Source: Symbiodinium natans
Taxonomy: Eukaryota > Sar > Dinophyceae > Suessiales > Symbiodiniaceae
Assembly (NCBI GenBank): GCA_905221605.1
Contig: CAJNDS010001591.1
Span: 1 to 64,000, forward strand
Direction of reading: 5' to 3'
Length of the DNA stretch: 64,000 bases
Within the stretch, counting starts at the first letter, position 1. The number at the start of each line of letters is the position of its first letter. A program made the position numbers and the translations under genes. Shown here in pieces: positions 59,401-64,000 of this stretch. Below the pieces are notes generated by a model. That model made no database searches. It was not told the origin of the DNA and worked only from the letters and a program-made list of their open reading frames with translations.

Positions 59401-62015
59401 TTTTGCGCGCAGAGCCGAAGGTGCTCGTGATTGGGCTTGAGGGCAAGAATGTGCCCCGAGCTTTCCTTCAGCTAGTCGTCCGGTGTGCGCGGGAACGCAC
59501 GCGCGCGGGCGCCCACGTCGCACTGCATTTGCAGGCACAGAAAGGCGAGTGGGAACCCTGGCGGCTAGAGGAGTGGGGCGCCTTGTTTGGGACGCTCGCA
59601 GAGCCACGCTGGCCTTGGGCTTTCGTGCGGGCTGACATATGCCAGTTCGCGCGGGCCGGTGGCCGCGACAACCTCGTTGAGAGCGGGGCCCTGTGGCTCG
59701 CCGATTTCAGCTTAGAATCGGTAGGTTTGAGGTGTAGCAGGCCGGATGCGTTAGGCGCAGTGCAGCACAAGCACGTTGGGCGCGCGCAAGCCGACTACAA
59801 TCTCATAGGGGCGGCTTTCTGCGCATCGCTCCAGGACCTTGGTCTGAGGGGCGCAGAAGAGCTGTGCACCGCTGCAGTTGAAAGCTTTTCAGCCACTGCG
59901 GGTGCAGATAGCGCCGCGGCTGCGCCACAGCCCTCTCCAGTCGTTCCCCTCCCGGACGTGCGCTCGGGCGAGGACCTCACGCCAGCAGAGCGTGCGGAGC
60001 TGGATAAGGAGGTGGATAAGTACGCCGCTGAGAAGGAAGCGTTTTGGCGAACCAAGGCGGACGCCAAGGACTGGGATTCCGTCCGGGCTGACCTTGAGGT
60101 CTATGCTCTTGCGGGCGAGAAGGTCGCGGAGGATCCTAGGCGCACCGAGGCCTATAGAGACCTCGTATGGTCGGGTTTGAAGATCGAGCCTGGACCAACC
60201 AGACCAGGGCTGACCGATGCTGACATCGCAGCCGTCAGGGAGGTCATACGGCGAAAGGCCGCTGGGTTCTGGGTGGAGGACACCACCAGGACCACGGTCA
60301 GGAAGTTCGCCCATGACTGCATCCCCACCGGGCCGCCGGTCTCGTCCCAGCCTCACAGTCTGAGGGGCGAGTCCGCGCAATGGGTCGACGACAAGCTTGA
60401 AGAAGAATGCAAGCGGGGTCAGTTGATCCGCGGCAGCTCGGCTTGGGGATCTGCGCCGTTTCCGACCAAGGAAATGCCCAGCTACAAGCGGCATAGGAAG
60501 CGACGCTTGGTGGTTGACTACCGCCGTGTGAATGCCCGAATTAAGCGCTCCACGTACTATTGTCGGCGGGGCAGCGATGTGCTCGCCGCCGCAGTAGGTT
60601 CGGTTTGGTATACCTTCGTGGATGCGGTTAGTGGGTTTAATCAAATTAGGAACACCAAGCGTGCTCGCGAGGTGTTGGCCATTGTGGCAAGATCAGGGAA
60701 ATATCTCCCTGTCGGCCTCACCTTTGGCCCGATTAACGGCCCGGATGATTTCAACTTTGTGGTTGATAGGGCCTATGCCCCCGGCAGAGGTAGGCGCCTT
60801 AAGTATACTAAGGAGTGGATAGCCTACGTGGATGATCTTACTGTTAGGACGGGTAGGGTCATTGATGGGCAGTTTTTCACTGATGCCCAAGCCGAGGGGG
60901 CGGTGCGCGAAGCGTGCGCCAAAGGGGCAGTCGCAGCTCCGCAGAGCGCGTCGTCTGCTCTTGAAGCTTTAGGCGTTCGCGGTGCGCACAACACCAAGCG
61001 CGCGAACCATGACGCGGCGCGCTCAGACCAGCATCACCCTACGCGCGTTCTGATGCTCAGGATGTTGGGGCTGTTCGGGTGTTTCTGTGTTCAGGGCGGG
61101 TGTTTTTGGGGCGGGCCGTTTCCCAGGTCGCCGGTCTGCGGGCAGAAGGATTTTTCGTCGTTCGTCGCGTGCAGCTTCGTTCCTCTGTCTCGTAGCCAGT
61201 GTTTTGCAAGCAGGCCTAGAGGTTCGGTCCAAGGTCGAAGCAGAAGCCTTAGAAGCCTTAGTGCCCAGACCTTAAGGAAACTCCCCAAACCCCCGCCGCA
61301 GCGGTTCAAGTGTGTTGTAGAGCCTAGGGTAGGTAGTCCCTCCCCGCGTCCGTGCCTGTGCACTGCGCCCCGCTGCGGGTCGCGACCAGACCGCGCGGGA
61401 GCGACCGATCGGTCGCCCGGACCTTCGTGGTCAACCACAAGGCCCCGCTGCGGGCCGTGCCCTGGCCGCGCGGGAGCGGCTGCCTACCACTACCGCACAC
61501 CGGCCCCTTGCAGCGGGCCGTGTCCTGGCCGCTCAAGGGCGCGTCAGGTTTTCCTCGCCCATCGGAGGTCCAGCAAAGCCGCGGGCCTCAGTGCCGCGAT
61601 GGGTGGAGGAGGGTCGAAGGGCAGGGGCAAGAGCAAGAGTCCAGGCCCTAAGGGCCGAAAGGGCCCGCCCTCGATTGACGACGTGCAGCGTATGCTAGTC
61701 CGATGCATGCGGCACGGCGAAGCTGGTTGTAGAGGCCGGTTCGCTCCGGGCGGCCTCTACCCGGTTGATGAGTTGATCGAACAACTCGGCATCACCATCA
61801 ACCAGTACAACCAGGCGGTCGCGCGCGACGCCAACCAGCGGAAACCGAGGTTGGATGCCTCGCACGCTGGTTTCCTGCGTGCCTTTCAAGGCCACTCGGC
61901 CGATTGCGGGCATCCGATGGGGTTCATGATGGAGGGCCTAAGTGAGACCGCCATCAACGATCTTATATATCGGTATGGCCCGGCCATGTGGCACGGCATG
62001 TCGTGCCAAGCCTGA
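50490..62015 (+). CDS. Ty3/gypsy-type retrotransposon polyprotein with rearranged reverse transcriptase
   Basis: 3841-codon ORF without introns. Order of parts: acidic N-terminus with an E/D run (residues ~72-90); Gag-like helical region (~400-555); two CCCH fingers, C659-x8-C668-x5-C674-x3-H678 and C732-x8-C741-x5-C747-x3-H751; retropepsin-like region with D857-G-C-A-G and a later LILGGRAL (~845-985); a Cys-rich patch with a possible membrane helix (IGVLSVLAAVTVLASVW, ~1185); RT thumb (~1355-1475); RNase H (~1520-1650); integrase (~2340-2670); a Rossmann-like region (~2905-3080); and RT fingers/palm (~3281-3467) with YVDD at 3446-3449. The protease Asp motif is DGCAG rather than D[ST]GA. Residues ~3507-3703 are low-complexity C/P/R-rich sequence and probably not coding. 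The last 138 codons, from Met 3704, belong to a separate KptA-like reading. No LTRs were recognised. It acts in element replication and integration. Confidence 0.85.
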   Translation: MSAEVAGQAEGVTLLEAIEGGDVPYPERMGYVAWLKWRRETGSRPLSKRDGVSTTPEQEAALWRKVMKFLHDAEEEDEDEEEEEEDSELVPEASGAGGDSPPRVDVNAAVRELAMVPTGAAYVPATAPGSRPAGPSGPPSTAGSVPGTAEGLQAELRAIYRPDQEPVADYLTRVSRIVLALKAHGVTVSSRDLDALSTKATLLADEFSKIGGDWHPTKMVRRLRTRFSVAALRGGEDPEDAEEIQREIQCIGELILALGGKESSSQEKVWSSPSDVPVEAVGPRSPGLPQPATASGLGEGLDRGGLRTAEAAGGPSAARVLGATDGDSPLRAKLAALEMEIEALKRGSDGGGSQTGSQHPAGDLAAALAAQTEALKEALAQRGGQSSITTVKTDLTWPTLTDDKSDARDVVLFYEEFEDVCALANNCRGMSAREKLLALRGRCRGSRMKTYTNAYRTAWKSGEVLSDPQAVYDRIKNKHLMFGESREEREVRVDGEHASLAKGKLTGHQFEPLFEASIADLEAVGLGKTPRELYLSYLRKMPPYLQKQIRNDKRLWPGDPKDGGLRGPQTWEESHKVVLEYEQREAAHRAVSHSVYAATGSQSADPAVALAEAQKEIKSLKAAAKAAAKGAAAAAKAGADQTYAATSKGAGKGADKKICFHFRDHGNCPKGDACPYSHDKELRRKALAAKKGDQTFATAKGKGKGKGGGKAKANAKPKAAAKGAAKPPGTVCPFFSKNGSCKKGASCDMVHNLTTSGGTPALPANWAPPSGASMSNPFAAFSVQIGSSGVQAGVLGAAGHAAVQQHALPLSKGGRDKFATLDDLPKDWWNLADNEPGGYQYRTVVQVLDRKVECMLDGCAGANHVTEELVVGMMNRAAELGIGTEDPGFPVVRLEKWVHPEYVHGIASGAPVPLKGAAVLRVTLLEGKTADDCRPNTEIFVRCKIAARGTSDWHGLILGGRALDCAGRMGLGFRPGPDFHVLDTLGIRMPRCEDHSRTRKDRAYAFEARLSSLDDASCTEPGGGSRELLRYDGEEPLELSPGDGVLVPVARESGVSAEGSLSEVVLPVECGVEAVPGLWPTGEGKGFVLLAAQECDHSLQPGEVVAEVRSGLVSTAACGCGAIETVFESEPSPQACADCGVAVASVDHDPCFACGSASRAAARSFQGCSSCARSFGRLRTGARIGVLSVLAAVTVLASVWGGSGPVGRPVEEPGVLTCLDHLPSVDSWWEAPGGYASVWGRRPAQKDLGTVAVEKAPYETCLLQRAGEAWRLWDTRDLRVAESVACSDEVPVTERLAVFRTRKGPRWAGWREGSATAGRGASDAVRPADAVDTARCPSYHIVESWDIDKMIEEPPTDYSYEQLAADMRARHPKACPHLLDHLVSLEGFLDKSILFGFSFGISKAEVCVSKGKLLGHNIGRDGSSPDEERCQAVIDFPPLWEKLHIQQFLGCANWLRGYLPVEYGHAAKILGQWQKPGAVFPEGGLGSAATEGCKAFKAIKRMMQNRINLATFDEASAADGSCPLEQIADASGIAVGGSVVQMTRDLSQLKVLMTHSKSLTPAQQNWPPLIQEAFAQLEVKRATRRMFGSIRTLCWTDHANLTRAQTSDIGMDPKLVRWVAEILMDGSEIRSLSGRSATLGDSFSRNPKDRDALLAARTKDLEGLSGQLRGFDLDQYLGEGTEGDGPVPWAVGNDAVPEPAGRVQAAAVPMCVVAALPVRVMVVFDYARWKEQDAELTEIRRVFQASLPGVSVAVRGCWGPFEDTDGLASHFDCGAGRLAGTKKIKRIRVDLLTSCAKVLREASGFRPQFLVGLGQGGLVTAVLRWPLVVELTLQARNLQRKEARAVGEAWAGIKAIWAVRPRLWRTQQGHLEVAEACPELKKDFPEPPLRGFGIVGKQALGAEVLRSLRLDAVRSIDDASIRGMLDEPSRPLWDHEGLCICGKRTYLFSRCPACIEKEAVDISVEIAEREEPEPPLEGDLEAHEVGLEVNSVLATLDRTGGLVRVRSSTIQQWAVGFRTTPKDAPVPTAYGMLSGKIWKKSHSVKLSLGSQHKDLSKWGDVKPYWTTWVVREDGAVVAGHNCSPLNVVQGDIVMHWSSVVNWHGHRHVVNEQCEVLWRSNGKEIALDPSFGKLIALVGRVTQVIGWRATGEAASDPRSSTLQASRVLAQFSSSNEGVEGHWTAGAISRGKNANECKLKGRVLAFMGEEHKGPAVVLELVSHSPILCIWDHSSTKVKVEFKGGVPSLSLIAGEDENRREQLAVEARDAANISEFRVTGSLRTAWYEGQRRDPSLAGSIRKPEPPMEISGDGLLEREVTLRTGQTVVVPVVPNGAAGANGVTWRRACYNSVHCGVLGAHRSAEVTVKLLERAVWWPDLEKDVRTWVAKCLACIKGRSRPTKVEARAVKCGAETCWQEVSVDCEGPNREDREGHRYSLTYFDCLSHAVLLEPMRSLTHAEVRRAFVRCVLRSRTIPSLIRSDRGPEFKNALMAELSAMLGTEWRFSAPLRPCELGANERVHQEVQKVLGAVVRQVGASLSEAWSDWLVVAEYVIDNTPGPHGYTPRDLERSWSLALPLEKDVLRDALQFEPISDWARSQFKQFSELAAAVREHWTRSSEARAKLANRHRRTVDLKPGDRVVWNAPRARSEGAGRVPWKPGLTGPWRVLEVKGHRLTLEPVSMESGGTSSARRGPMEAHAEDCILVPADADGAESREPVVFEDDGTGGDGSSRPSLGQQVQGDAKQVEFTLTRRGRDFVLRLGDRIAYRGVGGGPKVCRLGRVTQVDAARAQVGVHRYLPDASGVRVKWRLAFIAEDGALTLSEGTRPAHEAVSVREIISKIDLNRDGVLAAASARKLDKGAYSLQDRTLERASRASTSVLSIQEALADLLVAEPRVLQPRASSESGAVESWFRQYFLGGVADVLEVAWGDAVVSDAARRHGYRVVPAFVQGEQAYGITWNLAAEGHLEAISGAVLRAEPKVLVIGLEGKNVPRAFLQLVVRCARERTRAGAHVALHLQAQKGEWEPWRLEEWGALFGTLAEPRWPWAFVRADICQFARAGGRDNLVESGALWLADFSLESVGLRCSRPDALGAVQHKHVGRAQADYNLIGAAFCASLQDLGLRGAEELCTAAVESFSATAGADSAAAAPQPSPVVPLPDVRSGEDLTPAERAELDKEVDKYAAEKEAFWRTKADAKDWDSVRADLEVYALAGEKVAEDPRRTEAYRDLVWSGLKIEPGPTRPGLTDADIAAVREVIRRKAAGFWVEDTTRTTVRKFAHDCIPTGPPVSSQPHSLRGESAQWVDDKLEEECKRGQLIRGSSAWGSAPFPTKEMPSYKRHRKRRLVVDYRRVNARIKRSTYYCRRGSDVLAAAVGSVWYTFVDAVSGFNQIRNTKRAREVLAIVARSGKYLPVGLTFGPINGPDDFNFVVDRAYAPGRGRRLKYTKEWIAYVDDLTVRTGRVIDGQFFTDAQAEGAVREACAKGAVAAPQSASSALEALGVRGAHNTKRANHDAARSDQHHPTRVLMLRMLGLFGCFCVQGGCFWGGPFPRSPVCGQKDFSSFVACSFVPLSRSQCFASRPRGSVQGRSRSLRSLSAQTLRKLPKPPPQRFKCVVEPRVGSPSPRPCLCTAPRCGSRPDRAGATDRSPGPSWSTTRPRCGPCPGRAGAAAYHYRTPAPCSGPCPGRSRARQVFLAHRRSSKAAGLSAAMGGGGSKGRGKSKSPGPKGRKGPPSIDDVQRMLVRCMRHGEAGCRGRFAPGGLYPVDELIEQLGITINQYNQAVARDANQRKPRLDASHAGFLRAFQGHSADCGHPMGFMMEGLSETAINDLIYRYGPAMWHGMSCQA
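51690..52742 (+). other. Gag-like region with two CCCH zinc fingers
   Basis: A helical region (YEEFEDVCALANN to RKMPPYLQKQIRNDKRLW) resembles retrotransposon Gag. It is followed by K/A/G-rich linkers and two CCCH fingers (52464-52523 and 52683-52742) with identical C-x8-C-x5-C-x3-H spacing. Most gypsy Gag proteins use CCHC knuckles, so CCCH fingers in the nucleocapsid position are unusual. RNA binding is inferred. Confidence 0.7.
54552..55440 (+). other. RT thumb plus RNase H
   Basis: HLLDHLVSLEGFL, then KLLGHNIGRDGSSPDEERC and QQFLGCANWLRGYL, match the part of a gypsy RT that follows the catalytic YxDD. The RNase H follows: DASGIAVGG (D1529), SKSLTPAQQNWPPLIQEAFA, CWTDHANL (D1597) and RWVAEILMDGSEIRSLSGR with SFSRNP. 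No RT fingers, palm or YxDD precede this segment. Confidence 0.85.
57480..58520 (+). other. Integrase (HHCC, DD35E, GPY/F-like end)
   Basis: Zinc-binding residues are H2350, H2357, C2387 and C2390. Catalytic residues are D2419 (VDCEGPN), D2479 (RSDRGPEF) and E2515 (GANERVHQEV), with exactly 35 residues between the last two. Then come LKPGDRVVWNAP and LTGPWRVLEVKGHRLTLEP (~2655-2672), the GPY/F module typical of gypsy integrases. All catalytic residues are intact. Confidence 0.9.
59205..59730 (+). other. Rossmann-like, methyltransferase-like region inside the polyprotein
   Basis: DVLEVAWGDAVVSDAARRHG, then PKVLVIGLEG and RTRAGAHVALHLQAQKGEW, follow a strand-helix-strand plan like class I methyltransferases. 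The usual catalytic PPC-type motif is absent (GLEGKNVP in its place), so it is probably inactive or a different fold. The assignment is by pattern only. Confidence 0.35.
60310..60890 (+). other. RT fingers/palm, placed after integrase
   Basis: Motifs in normal order: SAWGSAPFPTKEM, RRLVVDYRRVNARIK, motif A FVDAVSGFNQI (D3378), motif B LPVGLTFGPINGPDDFNFVV, and motif C WIAYVDDLTVRTG (60825-60836 for YVDD). It stops shortly after motif C, where the thumb should begin. The thumb lies about 1970 residues upstream. Confidence 0.9.
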
Positions 62016-62495
62016 TCCAGAATGGCTTGATCCCCGGCGGCGGGCCGGGAGGCCGCCTCGGGGTGCACTACGTCCTAGGACACTGCCCCACGCAGTGGGA
62101 GGACGGGAGACGCGGGTTCCGCCGCGGATCGACTTGCATAGTCGAGGTCCGGTTGGCGGTCCTGCGGGACGCCGGAGTACCCATCTATGCGGGAGCAGAT
62201 GGGGTGGCTCTCACTGGCCAGATTAGAGCCACCGGCATCTCCCGCATCTGGGCGCTCCCCAAAGGCTCACCTGTTTACTCAGTCTTGATAGCTGAGTTAG
62301 AAGTGGATCGGTTGATCCAGCATGTCGACCTAAGGAGTTTAGGCGACACCATTGCGGGCCCCCACCCGCCGTTGGGGCGAGGACCGAAATTGGGCACGGC
62401 CAAGCGTCCCAAGCTGCTGCGGCCAGCAGTGGCCGAGCTCCTCGACGGTTGTGCTGGCCCCTGCGGGCCGTGTCATGGCCGCGTGGGCCGCCCAA
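61365..62495. repeat. Four dispersed copies of a GC-rich CTGCGGGCCGTG motif
   Basis: Copies at about 61365-61406, 61442-61480, 61503-61540 and 62456-62495 share the pattern GCCCCGCTGCGGGCCGTG followed by CTGGCCGCGCGGGAGC, with substitutions. GCGGGCC/GGCC words can pair. Three precede the ATG at 61599 and the fourth overlaps the ATG at 62475. Confidence 0.65.
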
Positions 62496-62512
62496 CCTGT
62501 TACCCCTCCTAA
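61599..62512 (+). CDS. KptA/Tpt1-like RNA 2'-phosphotransferase, frameshifted
   Basis: First part (61599-62015, same frame as the polyprotein) begins MGGGGSKGRGKSKSPGPKG. It then has MLVRCMRHGEAG (family LRH motif), GGLYPVDELIE, a RDANQRKPRLD stretch and LRAFQGHS (family RAxQGHS), ending at WHGMS (family HGT). The second part (61988-62512) lies in another frame and continues with LIQNGLIPGGG, RLGVHYV (family R-x-H-x-H) and AGVPIYAGADGVALT (family Y-x(2)-NGV-x-L). Tpt1/KptA removes the splice-junction 2'-phosphate from tRNA using NAD+. The shift falls between 61988 and 62015, so this is a pseudogene, an overlooked intron, a sequencing error, or recoding. It has its own Met and a basic tail, so it is treated here as separate from the polyprotein despite the shared frame. 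Confidence 0.7.
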
Positions 62513-64000
62513 GGCCGCGCCTAAGGCCAAAGGGCGCGCTTCAGGGACTCCTAACACTTCGATCGTTCCAGCGAAGCCCAAGGTGTACCCTAGGCGCAAC
62601 GTCCCTGGCCCCAATGTCCTCGAGGCCGAAGACTCGCTCGAGGAAGAGGCAGCCCAAGAAGCTGAAGGTGTCGAGGAAGATAGTTCCAGCTCGGATCTTC
62701 CCGACACGCGGGCGCCCCAAGCCGCGGTCAAGGCGAAGGAGGACGAAGAGCCCGCTGGTGGGGCCCAGGCCGAGGGCACAGAGGAAGGAGTCCTCGAGCT
62801 CGGCCAATCGGTGGTCAGCAGCGCGAAGGAGTACCTCGCGCGGTCCGAAGCTCTTCTGAGAGCGCAGAAACTCCAGTCGAAAATACTGGAGGTGGCGGGA
62901 ACCGCGATGGTGAAGCTAGAGAAGATCACCAAGCGTGAAGAATCCCTCAAAACTCTGCGCCGTGAGGGAGAGAATCGGGCGGCCGGGGAAGGCGCCGACG
63001 GGGAAGAGGTGTCTGACGATGGTCAGGATGCCCCCGGGGGTGCGGGATCGAGCAGTTCCGCCAGGCCTTCAAGAGGCGGGACCGTCCAGTCCGCCCCGGC
63101 CCCAGAGGTGCCTCGCCCCAATGCTGACGGCCACTATGGATGCTCGGCTCCTGGATGCGGGCTGGCCTGTGAGTCGCTGGTGCAATACCACTTGCATCAG
63201 GCGGCCTGCCATGGCGCCTCTCTTCCGCCCAACCTGGGGATCAGCCCCTCCGCACCTCTTGACCCTTTTCGTCAAGACTGGCGGGGACGGTTGTTCCGCC
63301 GAGGAAAGGACGGTGGGTATGGGGAGGTGCCCATGCTCCGAGTGATTCGGTACCACAAAGCCAACGGGTACGATCACTCGAGGGTCCCGCTCCTGAAGAG
63401 AGGGGACCGAATCCAGCTTGAGGATGGATCGCACCACATTTATGGTGGTAGTCATCCACCGGGGTGGCTTCGCGATGACCCCGAGCTGGATCCCGCTCCG
63501 GAGAGCAGCGGTGGAGGGTCCACGCCCAAGAGCGAGCCCACGGAGGAGGCCGAGCCTGGACCTCCGCGGGAGGCCGCTCCGCGCGGGCGGGCCCTCGGGC
63601 CGCCGACGAGCGACGTTCAGCAACGGCTGGCAGAGCGTCGTTCCAAGCGGGATTACTCGCCGGACCTGGTGACGCCTCTTGATGAACTCCATGCCCAGGA
63701 GATCGATTCCTTCTTCGCGGGCGACCCAGCCGCGGATGGCCTTGTCGTTTTGATGCGCGCCGAGGTTCGCACTGAGTCCCACCTCAACGTTGGCCGGGAG
63801 CGAGAAGAGCCCCTGGTCAAGGAGGAACAGGAGGAGGAAGCTGAGGTCGTCAAGGACGAGGAGGTCTCGGTTGAGATGGAGGCAGGCACCGCGGATGAGG
63901 CGGACGATGTCGCCCTCCCAGCCAACCGAGCCTACGTCGAAGGCCGCTTTTACCCCTACGGCAGCTGGCGGTGCTTCTTCTGCGAAGCCATCAACCCGGT
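62475..64000 (+). CDS. Acidic zinc-finger protein, open to window edge
   Basis: From ATG 62475 (MAAWAAQPVTPPKAAPKAKG) the frame is open for 508 codons to the window end. Acidic and Pro/Ala-rich stretches (~45-105) are followed by a helical, Lys/Glu-rich segment (~110-160) that may be a coiled coil. A canonical C2H2 finger follows: C223-x4-C228-x12-H241-x4-H246 (nt 63141-63212). Then comes a folded-looking stretch (MLRVIRYHKANGYDHSRVPL), another acidic region, and at the very end W-x-C-x2-C-x3-N, which could open a RanBP2-type finger. No family recognised. It follows the KptA-like ORF with a small overlap and shares the frame and GC-rich codon style of the polyprotein. It may be a later ORF of the same element or an unrelated gene. 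Confidence 0.6.
   Translation, partial: MAAWAAQPVTPPKAAPKAKGRASGTPNTSIVPAKPKVYPRRNVPGPNVLEAEDSLEEEAAQEAEGVEEDSSSSDLPDTRAPQAAVKAKEDEEPAGGAQAEGTEEGVLELGQSVVSSAKEYLARSEALLRAQKLQSKILEVAGTAMVKLEKITKREESLKTLRREGENRAAGEGADGEEVSDDGQDAPGGAGSSSSARPSRGGTVQSAPAPEVPRPNADGHYGCSAPGCGLACESLVQYHLHQAACHGASLPPNLGISPSAPLDPFRQDWRGRLFRRGKDGGYGEVPMLRVIRYHKANGYDHSRVPLLKRGDRIQLEDGSHHIYGGSHPPGWLRDDPELDPAPESSGGGSTPKSEPTEEAEPGPPREAAPRGRALGPPTSDVQQRLAERRSKRDYSPDLVTPLDELHAQEIDSFFAGDPAADGLVVLMRAEVRTESHLNVGREREEPLVKEEQEEEAEVVKDEEVSVEMEAGTADEADDVALPANRAYVEGRFYPYGSWRCFFCEAINP

Noticed and set aside
59889-60644. 251-codon minus-strand ORF
   Set aside because: It lies opposite the RT fingers and linker of the polyprotein. The plus strand has clear RT motifs, so this is a shadow.
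61010-61598. In-frame continuation of the polyprotein between the RT palm and the KptA-like Met
   Set aside because: The translation is C/P/R/G-rich without motifs and contains three of the GC-rich repeat copies. Absence of stops is likely due to high GC content.
50000-62000. Flanking LTRs of the element
   Set aside because: No long direct repeat between the 5' flank (50000-50490) and the sequence after 60990 was found by eye. An LTR may lie outside the window.
50490-64000. Bacterial contamination, suggested by the GC-rich intronless stretch
   Set aside because: CCCH fingers, a gypsy RNase H and a gypsy integrase are eukaryotic element features, and the segment carries no bacterial gene arrangement.

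Overview
The window looks like nuclear DNA of a dinoflagellate. Four things point that way. Introns that can be placed by reading frame use GC or GA donors in a CAG|G...CAG|G context. A 13-base match to the 3' end of the dinoflagellate spliced leader sits at 50090-50102. Degenerate TTTAGGG/CCCTAAA tracts are scattered through introns and spacers. Gene segments occur in tandem copies. The species cannot be named from the sequence alone, and no rRNA, tRNA or CRISPR array was recognised.

Layout. 1-124 is simple repeat. 1271-14978 is a direct tandem duplication of a ~6.8-6.9 kb block carrying short exons that resemble fibronectin type III strands, with telomere-like tracts in its introns. 15059-24398 is read here as one many-exon gene for an Ala-rich protein. 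Its middle consists of seven tandem genomic units of about 1.4 kb, each encoding the same 205-residue block in tiny exons; one unit has an in-frame deletion and the last unit is truncated. 24399-30300 is mostly spacer with telomere-like tracts, a 39-base G run and one TIR-like ORF (26708-27214). About 30.8-39.0 kb and 41.0-49.6 kb hold two tandem paralogues of a single-domain (6-TM) voltage-gated cation channel, each broken into short exons. 49.7-50.0 kb is AT-rich.

From 50.5 kb the character changes to GC-rich, intronless coding. One ORF of 3841 codons (50490-62015) carries a Ty3/gypsy-type polyprotein: Gag with two CCCH fingers, a retropepsin-like region, RT thumb plus RNase H, integrase, a Rossmann-like region, and last the RT fingers/palm with YVDD. 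The reverse transcriptase is therefore split and reordered around RNase H and integrase, which is the most unusual thing in the window. Downstream lie a KptA/Tpt1-like RNA 2'-phosphotransferase ORF with a frameshift (61599-62512) and an ORF open to the window edge (62475-64000) with a C2H2 finger.

The intron-rich genes were read by eye from motif matches and phase consistency, so exon lists are partial and unverified by transcripts. The polyprotein motif positions were counted directly and are firmer.
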